Positions 7,887-15,122 of a stretch of DNA of 64,000 nucleotides are shown in pieces (position 1 is the stretch's first letter; each line of letters starts with the position of its first letter). The stretch spans positions 66,044-130,043 of the forward strand of contig CASFII010000008.1 of assembly GCA_949294735.1 (NCBI GenBank), written 5' to 3'. A program made the position numbers and the translations under genes. The notes under the pieces were generated by a model. The model did no database searches. It saw only the letters and a program-made list of their open reading frames with translations, and was not told where the DNA came from. The DNA is from an uncultured Coriobacteriaceae bacterium (GTDB lineage: Bacteria > Actinomycetota > Coriobacteriia > Coriobacteriales > Eggerthellaceae).

Positions 7887-9290
7887 CTACTTCAATACGT
7901 CGCCGAAGCTTGCCATGTCTTCGACGTTTTCAATGTTCAATACAAAATCAATCAATGCTTCAACGGTCTGTTCGCTGCAATACTGACCAGCGTTCATGCG
8001 GAACAGTTCAACGAATTCGTCACGCGTCAGCATGTTCTTCGGGTGGCCCTTGTGATAACGCATGCTTTCTTCATAGACTTTGCCGTCTTTCGTGGTAATG
8101 CGCACCGTCTTTTCAGGGTGGCTGCCACTTTGGTAAACGTTGAAGCAATGCAACAGCGTTTCTTCGGGGTCGGAGCCCGCTTTAACCTTCTTTGCTAGTT
8201 CCAAAATCTTTGGATCTTTGAACTTGTCGGGGGTGAACCAACGCGGATTTGGCGTTGGGTCAAGCAGATAGCTTGCAATTACAAACGGCATGCTGAACTG
8301 AGCTTCCATTAAAGAACTGAAGCCATCTTCAGGACAATGCATGCGATACTGCGTAGGCGGATTCACCACTATCTCTTCAATATCATCAGGCGAAATACCG
8401 TATTCCTTGGTCATGTTGGCAACCAATTCTACGGGGGTTTGTACCCACATGTTTGCTGGCCAGTGCTTGATGAGAATTTCCATCATCAAGAACTTGTTCA
8501 TGTCGCGATCAAGCCACGTGCGGTCAACTGCGGTGGTCAGCTGTTCGCAGTAACCATAAGGAATGTCGAAGCAGCCCTGCATATTTGCAATACCGTGTTT
8601 TGCGCACAGCGCCGCAATGACACCGCTCTGAGAAACGTGTCCCCACTGATAGTGGTAGGCGTTTGACATGGTTGCTTGCTGCATATTGGAAGGCATTTCG
8701 GTAAAGTGACAAGAAAGACCAAAGGCCTTGTCCAGCTTTTCAGCATCTAAGCCCATGAGCTTACCAGCTGCCGTCGTAGCAGCAAAAATGTTCCAGTTTG
8801 AAATTGCCCACCCTTGGCTATGGTCAAATTCAGGACCAGGCTGCACCGCCATGGAAACACGCATGCACACCTCAAAGCACGCAACCAAGGCGGCCAGATA
8901 TTCTTTACCACTAGCGTGCTGATCTTCTGCCAACGCCACGCTCACGGGCACTGCAGAAGCGGAAGGATGTCCTGTCCAGGAGCAGTCTTCCCAATCCAGA
9001 ATGTCAGAAATAGTGCCATTCACAAACACTGCGTTTGCGGGGGAAAGTTTTTCGCCTGTTGTCCATACCGTAGCGGATCCGCCGGTACCGTTGTTAAGTT
9101 CGCGACCAACCAACACAGCGTCTTGTGCTAGTTCGTCTTTTTTCGCTGCCAAGGAAACACCAAGCGTATGCAGCGTCATAAGCTTCGCACGCTCAATAAC
9201 ATCCGCCGGAATATCTTCAAACTTCAAATTGGTGGCATATTCTGCCAACGTTTTTGTGTAATCAGTGTCGTTGCTTTTAAAGTAGGCCAT
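7887..9290 (-). CDS. MmgE/PrpD family protein, paralogue 2
   Basis: A 467-residue MmgE/PrpD protein with the same hallmarks as paralogue 1: LKFEDIPADVIERAKLMTLH at the N-terminus, ILDWEDCSWTGHPS, FDHSQGWAISNWNIF and a C-terminal NIENVEDMASF. Known family reactions are dehydration, decarboxylation or epimerisation of carboxylic acids. The upstream RBS is weak (GAAAGAACAACA-ATG). It is the second gene of the operon, 137 nt after the opine-type dehydrogenase. The two copies differ at many positions, which points to separate functions or a heteromeric enzyme rather than a recent duplication. Confidence 0.85.
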   Translation of the reverse strand: MAYFKSNDTDYTKTLAEYATNLKFEDIPADVIERAKLMTLHTLGVSLAAKKDELAQDAVLVGRELNNGTGGSATVWTTGEKLSPANAVFVNGTISDILDWEDCSWTGHPSASAVPVSVALAEDQHASGKEYLAALVACFEVCMRVSMAVQPGPEFDHSQGWAISNWNIFAATTAAGKLMGLDAEKLDKAFGLSCHFTEMPSNMQQATMSNAYHYQWGHVSQSGVIAALCAKHGIANMQGCFDIPYGYCEQLTTAVDRTWLDRDMNKFLMMEILIKHWPANMWVQTPVELVANMTKEYGISPDDIEEIVVNPPTQYRMHCPEDGFSSLMEAQFSMPFVIASYLLDPTPNPRWFTPDKFKDPKILELAKKVKAGSDPEETLLHCFNVYQSGSHPEKTVRITTKDGKVYEESMRYHKGHPKNMLTRDEFVELFRMNAGQYCSEQTVEALIDFVLNIENVEDMASFGDVLK

Positions 9291-9427
9291 TGTTGTTCTT
9301 TCTCGAGTTTCCTACCTTCACTAACCCGCGGGTGGAGAACCTAGTTGTAAACCTCTAGTAATCCCCTGGTGTCAAATAATGGTTTCATGGTGCTGTTCTC
9401 GCCCGACGGGTCTAAGAAATGGGTGGC

Positions 9428-10492
9428 TTATAGCGAGCCGTTTTCCAAGTAGTCGTTGATTTCATCAACGCTTTTGCCAGCCAAACCCAAATTCTCTAGC
9501 GTAATACCGCCAGCGTAGAAGTCTTCGTTATCGTTCAAAACTGAAGCGATGTTGATAAGACTTTCCACTACGGGTGTCTTAATGCCGAAGTTACGTGCCA
9601 GAGAAAGAAGCAGCGCGTCACCTGCGTGCGCATCTTCTACCACGTAACGGTCATGCACCCCTTTCGTAGGGCCAGCCAATACACGGAACTGCGCCATCTC
9701 GGGATGCTTCGGGAAGTCGAGGATGGCATACATCTGGCCTACTGCGCGAGTGCGTGCATAACCCATGCAGTCCATGACCGCTTCACGTTCGTCTTCGACC
9801 GCTTCAATAACTTTCACCACGTTGGGAGTAATGCCGTCTTCGTACAGACGGAAGTCAATCGTGGTATCAATCTTGGATGTATTCATCAGCGTGCCTGCCA
9901 GATGAATGGTGATGTTTGGGGAACTCAGTGTTGCCTGGAACACATTTTTGATGGCGAAACACGGAAGAACTGGAGAAAGAGCTTCCACAAAAGCTTCGTT
10001 GTCTTTAGCAGGAAATGCTGCCACCGGCTTATCTGCATAAGGAAATGCGCAGGTTACTGTGGTGGTGTCTACCAAGCGGCACGGAGCAATATTGCCCTGC
10101 ATTTCGCCTACCAAAATGTTTTTGTCACCAAGTTTTTTCTTGAGCGTAATGGATGCGCAGTTGCCTGCGGAAAAGCAAACCACTTGACCCTCGTGAAGAT
10201 GAGGTGCAATCCAGCTGGTCAGCTGATCGTGGCGCTTTGCCATGGCGGACACCAAAACCACTTCGGCATCCTGCAGAGCTTCTGTAACATCAAACGTAAT
10301 CTTGTGTATAGTGGCATGACCAGTGCCTGCGTTGCCAATCATATCTACTTCGTTGTTGGCTTCCTGGATAGCGCGGAGCTTGTCGCCGTGCCATTCTTCG
10401 TCGCACACCGTTACTTCATGACCCTTGATGGTCAGATAGGTTGCCATAAAGATTGCGGTGCCACCGCCGCCAATAACCGTTACTCGTTTCAT
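9428..10492 (-). CDS. NAD(P)-dependent opine/octopine dehydrogenase family protein
   Basis: A 354-residue protein with an N-terminal Rossmann motif (VIGGGGTAIFMATYL) and VLVSAMAKRHDQL, followed by a C-terminal all-helical octopine-dehydrogenase-like domain (residues about 180-330, LSSPNITIHLAGTLMN). The family reductively joins an amino acid and a 2-oxo acid, or oxidatively splits the product, using NAD(P)H. As first gene of the operon it suggests that the substrate or an intermediate is an N-(carboxyalkyl) amino acid. The Rossmann domain is also shared with glycerol-3-phosphate and ketopantoate reductases, so opine chemistry is an inference. RBS GGAGGAGTGTAAGGT precedes the ATG. Confidence 0.78.
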   Translation of the reverse strand: MKRVTVIGGGGTAIFMATYLTIKGHEVTVCDEEWHGDKLRAIQEANNEVDMIGNAGTGHATIHKITFDVTEALQDAEVVLVSAMAKRHDQLTSWIAPHLHEGQVVCFSAGNCASITLKKKLGDKNILVGEMQGNIAPCRLVDTTTVTCAFPYADKPVAAFPAKDNEAFVEALSPVLPCFAIKNVFQATLSSPNITIHLAGTLMNTSKIDTTIDFRLYEDGITPNVVKVIEAVEDEREAVMDCMGYARTRAVGQMYAILDFPKHPEMAQFRVLAGPTKGVHDRYVVEDAHAGDALLLSLARNFGIKTPVVESLINIASVLNDNEDFYAGGITLENLGLAGKSVDEINDYLENGSL

Positions 10493-10541
10493 ACCTTACA
10501 CTCCTCCATCTAACTGTTCTGAAAACAAAAGAAACAGGGAG

Positions 10542-10568
10542 ATAAAGCCAAAAAATGGGCAGGCTTAT
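10542..10568. promoter_or_regulatory. inverted repeat upstream of the operon (possible operator)
   Basis: ATAAAGCC (10542-10549) and GGCTTAT (10562-10568) form a short inverted repeat about 50-75 bp upstream of the first gene of the operon. Its position would suit a regulator-binding site or an early transcript hairpin. No regulator gene is recognised nearby, so the role is speculative. Confidence 0.3.
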
Positions 10569-10586
10569 CCTATGGAAGAGTGTGAA

Positions 10587-10793
10587 TTAGAAAATGTCGT
10601 GACCCCACGTCATGGAAAGACGATTTTGGAATGAAACAAAGGAATCCCGAATACCCTGCAGCAGCAAACGATCCACCAGGGAAAGTTTTTCGGAGAGGCA
10701 GGGAACCAAAGCGGTGACGGGATTTAGGGCACGACTCGATGCATCTTCAATAGATGAGAAAGCATAGTCTTGGATGTACTCTAATCGTTTCAT
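10587..10793 (-). CDS. possible small protein of unknown function, 68 aa
   Basis: A 68-codon frame (MKRLEYIQDYAFSS...) on the minus strand in the 480-bp gap between hypD and the opine-type dehydrogenase. I recognise no domain. There is no convincing ribosome-binding site before the ATG and composition is unremarkable. It could be a real small gene co-transcribed with the operon, a decayed regulator fragment, or chance. The rest of the gap (10493-10972) holds only the inverted repeat at 10542 and a run of nine C at 10923. Confidence 0.25.
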   Translation of the reverse strand: MKRLEYIQDYAFSSIEDASSRALNPVTALVPCLSEKLSLVDRLLLQGIRDSFVSFQNRLSMTWGHDIF

Positions 10794-10922
10794 AAGCGTA
10801 TCTTATGGAGCCATTAATATCTCTCTGTAATCGGGCGGTTACGTTTCACAAAGTCTACACAAGAGATACATTATTTCGAATTATTGGGCATAAAGAAGAG
10901 CGGACACACAACATGTAGTGTA

Positions 10923-10931
10923 CCCCCCCCC
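10923..10931. repeat. homopolymer of nine C
   Basis: Nine consecutive C (nine G on the coding strand of the operon) lie in the non-coding gap just downstream of hypD. Such tracts slip during replication. At this position it could alter spacing of a promoter, or be a sequencing artefact. Confidence 0.8.
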
Positions 10932-10972
10932 TAAGATTTTTTGTGGTCTGGACTTTTGTTAAAACAAACCTA

Positions 10973-12112
10973 CTAGTAGTAGCGGTAATACGCCGCACAA
11001 CTTCCCTCTGAAGACACCATACAAGGCCCAACAGGATTCTCTGGTGTACACACCTTACGGAACAAAGGGCACTCATTGGGGGACATAATGCCGCGAAGAA
11101 TGTCGCCGCATCTGCAGCCTTTTGGATCTTGCGTAGGCTCAACATCAGGCTGGAAACGACGCACGGCGTCAAACTCCGCATACTTTTCGCGGATCTTGTA
11201 GCCCGAACCAGGAATTTCTCCCAAACCGCGCCAAACTGCTGGGCAGGTTTCAAACACTTCGTCAATGGCAGCCAGCGCAACGGGGTTGCCCTGCGGCATA
11301 ACACCGCGCGCATAGGCTATTTCAATTTCGGCACGTCCTTCGTGCAGCTGTCGCATAATCATGGCAATACCTTGCAGCACATCCACCGGCTCAAAACCGG
11401 TAATTACACCAGGTACGCCGTACTTTTCTGCCAAGAACTTATACGGTTCTACGCCGATGATAGTACTCACATGACCAGGCAAAATAAGCGCATCCAACTG
11501 CAAGTTCGAATCATTCACAATGGCTTCCAGTGCATTGGGCATATTTTTATGTGCACCAAATACCGTAAAGTTTTTAAGTCCCTTTGCTGCTGCACGCTTG
11601 ATGGCAGCTGCCACTAAAGGCGTAGTGGTTTCAAAGCCAACTCCAACAAACACAATTTCGCGGTCAGGGTTCTTTTCCGCAAGCGCCAATGCGTCTAGCG
11701 GCGAATACACAATCTGCACCGACCTTCCCGCCGCTTGTTCTTTAAGCAAGCTTGAAGTAGACCCAGGTACGCGCGTCATATCGCCAAATGTTGCAATGGT
11801 TACATTCGGAATACGCGTAAGGGCAATAACTGTGTCGATGTCTTTGTTTGATGTAACGCAAACAGGGCACCCCGGACCACTGGCCAAACGTATGCCCTGT
11901 GGCATTAGGTTACGAATACCATTGCGTGCAATAGCAACCGTATGAGTGCCGCAGACTTCCATCAGCGTTGCCTGTTCGGGTGCAAGCTTTTGAATGGATT
12001 CTATGAGCCCTCTGGCTAGTTCGGGGTTTTTAAACGCCGCCAGTTCTGCCTCCATGGAAAGCGAAGAGATGGTTTCCAGAGTAATCTGGGAGGCATTTTC
12101 TTCGCGCACCAT
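10973..12112 (-). CDS. hypD: hydrogenase maturation protein HypD
   Basis: A 379-residue protein from ATG 12112, whose A overlaps the hypC stop (TAATG), a typical translational coupling. An in-frame ATG at 12133 is possible but less likely. HypD signatures are all visible: MEVCGTHTVAI near the N-terminus, ASGPGCPVCVT, FGDMTRVPGS, VGFETTTPL, LPGHVSTIIG, and the C-terminal Fe-S cysteines in CRCGDILRG and MVSSEGSCAAYYRY. HypD carries a [4Fe-4S] cluster and, with HypC, forms the scaffold on which Fe(CN)2CO is built for [NiFe] hydrogenases. hypE, hypA and hypB do not follow it here. Confidence 0.95.
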   Translation of the reverse strand: MVREENASQITLETISSLSMEAELAAFKNPELARGLIESIQKLAPEQATLMEVCGTHTVAIARNGIRNLMPQGIRLASGPGCPVCVTSNKDIDTVIALTRIPNVTIATFGDMTRVPGSTSSLLKEQAAGRSVQIVYSPLDALALAEKNPDREIVFVGVGFETTTPLVAAAIKRAAAKGLKNFTVFGAHKNMPNALEAIVNDSNLQLDALILPGHVSTIIGVEPYKFLAEKYGVPGVITGFEPVDVLQGIAMIMRQLHEGRAEIEIAYARGVMPQGNPVALAAIDEVFETCPAVWRGLGEIPGSGYKIREKYAEFDAVRRFQPDVEPTQDPKGCRCGDILRGIMSPNECPLFRKVCTPENPVGPCMVSSEGSCAAYYRYY

Positions 12113-12381
12113 TAGTGTGTTCCCAACGTACACACTTGCCCTTCGGTGGGCATATCTTCGCCAATAAGCTCTGGGAAGTCCTTGATGAGATCAATGGTTT
12201 CCTGGGCATATACCGGATCAACTAATTCGATAGCAAACCCTGCATGCACCAAAACAAAATCACCCACGCCAGCCTGGGGAACCAAGTCAAGCGCAATGTC
12301 GCGCGTTACACCCATGATGTCTACCGTAGCCAAACCATCATCTTTGACTTCAACAATTTTTGCTGGAATAGCTAAACACAT
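12112..12381 (-). CDS. hypC: hydrogenase maturation chaperone HypC
   Basis: An 89-residue protein starting MCLAIPAKIVEV, the invariant HypC/HupF N-terminus whose Cys2 binds iron. An upstream in-frame ATG at 12435 is rejected because it would bury this N-terminus and run into a palindromic repeat. Further family features are DIALDLVPQAGVGDFVLVHA in the OB-like core. HypC shuttles the Fe(CN)2CO unit between HypD and the hydrogenase large subunit. It is coupled to hypD by a one-base stop/start overlap. Confidence 0.95.
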   Translation of the reverse strand: MCLAIPAKIVEVKDDGLATVDIMGVTRDIALDLVPQAGVGDFVLVHAGFAIELVDPVYAQETIDLIKDFPELIGEDMPTEGQVCTLGTH

Positions 12382-12427
12382 ACTGTCTCTTTTCTCCAAC
12401 AACCCAAAGTGCAAGGAACCGAACCTC

Positions 12428-12522
12428 GAACCCATAGGAACGTGTCTTTTGGGTTTTTCTCAGCCCTAAACGCCTGTCCCTTTTTGGTTCGGAAAGCCCA
12501 AAAGACACGTCCCTATGGGTTC
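12428..12522. repeat. palindromic dispersed repeat, copy A (two facing arms)
   Basis: Two arms of about 29 bp face each other: 12428-12456 and 12493-12522 are reverse complements with few mismatches. The core GTGTCTTTTGGGTT / AACCCAAAAGACAC recurs at 51779-51807 and in 55744-56083. The element fills the hypF-hypC gap (12382-12545). It would form a long hairpin in the transcript between the two genes. It looks like a REP-type element. Confidence 0.8.
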
Positions 12523-12545
12523 CCTTGCGGTTCTTGGGTCAAATC

Positions 12546-15119
12546 TCATGCCTTGTTTCGAGCCCATGCTACCACAGCTTGTCCAAAAGAGATGCACCCA
12601 TCGTTGGGCGGCAAATCCCTATTGACAGCGGCAGTAAACCCAGCTTGTTCCAAAGCGGCAACAACGTGTTCTATAAGATAGCGATTCATAAACACGCCGC
12701 CTGAAAGTGCCACAGTTGAAATGCCATACAGCCCGCGTACAATTTCTGCGATGTTTAAGATGGCTTCCACGAATGCATTGTGGAAACGTCGAGCGATTAC
12801 AGGCACGGGAATCTTAGCTTTAACGTCGTCCAAAAGGGCAGCAAAAGCGGGAGCGGCATCAAGCAAAAGTACCGAAGTGTCATGAGCCGTAGAGCTTGCA
12901 GTAGCCGTGTTCTTTATAAGTGCCAATGAATATCGAACCTGTTCTGCAGCTTCACGCTCATCTACCACGGCGTTGGCTTCTTTACCCATGGCAGCTTCTA
13001 ACAAAATGGCGGGTTCGCCTTCATAGGTTGGCTTAGTGCAGACGCCTAGCAAAGCACTTGCGGCATCAAACAGGCGGCCAACCGAAGAGGTCAAAGGAGT
13101 ATTAATGCTGCGCTCAATCATCTGGTCACAAAGCTGCGCCTGCTCACCTAAGGCAGCAAGCGCTGTTTGAGCCGCTGGATGCTCCAACAGGTCAAACGTC
13201 CAGAGTGCGCCATATGCCATACGCAAAGGGTTTTTAATAGCTGCGGCACCACCAGGCATGGGAACGTAGGTGAAGTTTGCAAATCGCTCAAAATCAGTCT
13301 GATTCGCCAGCAACACTTCCCCGCCCCAAATGGCTCCATCAACGCCGTAGCCCGTGCCGTCAAAAGCAAAACCGCACACAGCGTCAGCAAGACCGTGTTC
13401 GCCTATCACGGAAGCAATGTGAGCAAAGTGGTGTTGCACCGCAATAGTTTCAGCGCCTACTTCATTGCCAACTTCACTATCTGTCTCATTACCCGTTTCC
13501 GAGCACGTCCCAGCACAAGCGTCTGCAATCTTTTTCTCTTGGTCTCGAACCCACTTCGTAGTGAGATATTCAGGATGCATGTCGCATACCAGCTGATCCG
13601 GCTTTATCTCAAACAGCTTCTCATAGCGCTGTTTCGCGTCTAACCACGCGTCAAACGTTTCGGCGTTTTCCACGTCCCCAATATGCTGCGAAACAAACGC
13701 TTCGGCATGTTCGCCTTCCGTAGAACGAAGAAGCGTAAACGTATTCTTCTGTTCTGAACCGGCTGCGAAAAGCCTCATTTGCTGCGCATCGGGAATATCA
13801 ATCTGAATAGGCACAGGTGAATATCCACGAGCTCGGCGAATAATCTGAGGAACATCGCCCGCACTACCTGCGCGGATAACGCGCACCACGCTGTCGTCAT
13901 AGCGCGAAAGGATTTCGCGATTGTTGCCCAAAAATGCATCAGCGATGCTAAATAAGCGTTCATAAGCCTCTTCGTCACCCGTGGCAATAGGTTCATCGTG
14001 TAAGTTTCCCGAAGTCATCACCAACATGGGAGGATTAGCCGTCGAAGTCGGTTCAATAGCTTCAACAGAAGCAGAAAGCACGTTAGCAGCCAGTTCTTTT
14101 GCTTGCGCTTCCACGAAGTCATGCATAAGCAAGTGCTGCACGGGGGTGTAAGGCAACATAACGCCCAGTTCAGGGAGCTTATCCGCCAGTAAAGGCACGA
14201 ACTTGCTGTGAGTTTGCTTCTTTAGAAGCACAATGGGACGCTGTGCACCCGTCAACAGAAGCTTTTCTTCGTCGTTGACCTCGCAAAGTTGCTGAACGTC
14301 TTCAACAGAGGCCATCATGACCGCAAATGCTTTGCCCTCGCGATGCTTGCGCGCACGCAGCTTCGCAACTGCTTCGGCATTATTGGCATCACAAACCAAA
14401 TGAAAACCGCCCAAGCCCTTCACCGCCAGAATGCCACCGGCACACAGCACTTCAACTGCACGGGCGAACAGAGCATCACTTTTTTCGCGGGTAGTTCCCC
14501 AGGAAATTTCACCTAAAGGTGCCGCAATATCGCCGCCCTTATGTTCGCGCCAACTTATATGAGGCCCACAGTCAAAGCAGGCGTCGGGCTGCGCATGAAA
14601 TCTGCGATCAGCAGGGTCTTCATATTCTGCCGCGCACGTCGGACACATAGGAAACTTCGCCATAGAAGTAGCGGGACGGTCGTACGGCAAATGGTCAATG
14701 ATAGTGAAGCGCGGCCCGCAGTTTGTGCAGTTAATGAAAGGGTACCTATATCGCCTGTCGGCTGGATCAAACAACTCTGACACACAATCAGAGCACGTTG
14801 CCAAATCGGGAGACACCAGCGTTGTCTCTTCGGCTTCTCCATCATCAGAAAAGCGAATTTCAAAGGTTTCGAAATGCTCTAGAGGAACTTCTTTCAGTTC
14901 AATTTCCTTTACCTGAGCTGCAGCAGGAGCATGCTCTGAAAGGTCAATAACAAAGGCATCCAACTGTTGTGCTTCCGCTTCAGCGTGGATAAATACGCCG
15001 TCAACAGCATTAAGAACCCAGCCTTTGATCTGGTGTTTTTGAGCCTCACGATAGACAAAGGGGCGGAAGCCCACCCCTTGCACAATGCCAGTAATATGAA
15101 TGTCTAAAGCTTCAATCAT
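12546..15119 (-). CDS. hypF: carbamoyltransferase HypF ([NiFe]-hydrogenase maturation)
   Basis: An 857-residue protein with the full HypF order: acylphosphatase-like domain (HITGIVQGVGFRPFVYREA, residues about 8-26), two zinc-finger motifs (CSDC...CTNC and CPTC...CFDC, about 109-185), a YrdC-like domain (about 200-400) and a C-terminal Kae1-like carbamoyltransferase domain (HHFAHIASVIGEHGL, FDGTGYGVDG, ALSGGVFMN). It makes thiocarboxamide on HypE from carbamoyl phosphate, giving the CN ligands. It is longer than the usual about 750 residues; an acidic Glu/Gly/Thr-rich insert (SETGNETDSEVGNEV) before the HHFAH motif explains part of this. It starts 3 nt after the pgi stop, with only a distant GAGGAA site, so coupling to pgi translation is likely. 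Confidence 0.95.
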   Translation of the reverse strand: MIEALDIHITGIVQGVGFRPFVYREAQKHQIKGWVLNAVDGVFIHAEAEAQQLDAFVIDLSEHAPAAAQVKEIELKEVPLEHFETFEIRFSDDGEAEETTLVSPDLATCSDCVSELFDPADRRYRYPFINCTNCGPRFTIIDHLPYDRPATSMAKFPMCPTCAAEYEDPADRRFHAQPDACFDCGPHISWREHKGGDIAAPLGEISWGTTREKSDALFARAVEVLCAGGILAVKGLGGFHLVCDANNAEAVAKLRARKHREGKAFAVMMASVEDVQQLCEVNDEEKLLLTGAQRPIVLLKKQTHSKFVPLLADKLPELGVMLPYTPVQHLLMHDFVEAQAKELAANVLSASVEAIEPTSTANPPMLVMTSGNLHDEPIATGDEEAYERLFSIADAFLGNNREILSRYDDSVVRVIRAGSAGDVPQIIRRARGYSPVPIQIDIPDAQQMRLFAAGSEQKNTFTLLRSTEGEHAEAFVSQHIGDVENAETFDAWLDAKQRYEKLFEIKPDQLVCDMHPEYLTTKWVRDQEKKIADACAGTCSETGNETDSEVGNEVGAETIAVQHHFAHIASVIGEHGLADAVCGFAFDGTGYGVDGAIWGGEVLLANQTDFERFANFTYVPMPGGAAAIKNPLRMAYGALWTFDLLEHPAAQTALAALGEQAQLCDQMIERSINTPLTSSVGRLFDAASALLGVCTKPTYEGEPAILLEAAMGKEANAVVDEREAAEQVRYSLALIKNTATASSTAHDTSVLLLDAAPAFAALLDDVKAKIPVPVIARRFHNAFVEAILNIAEIVRGLYGISTVALSGGVFMNRYLIEHVVAALEQAGFTAAVNRDLPPNDGCISFGQAVVAWARNKA

Positions 15120-15122
15120 CTG

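Noticed and set aside
10973..12133. upstream ATG start for hypD at 12133
   Set aside because: The ATG at 12112 overlaps the hypC stop in the usual coupled fashion and suits the family N-terminus.
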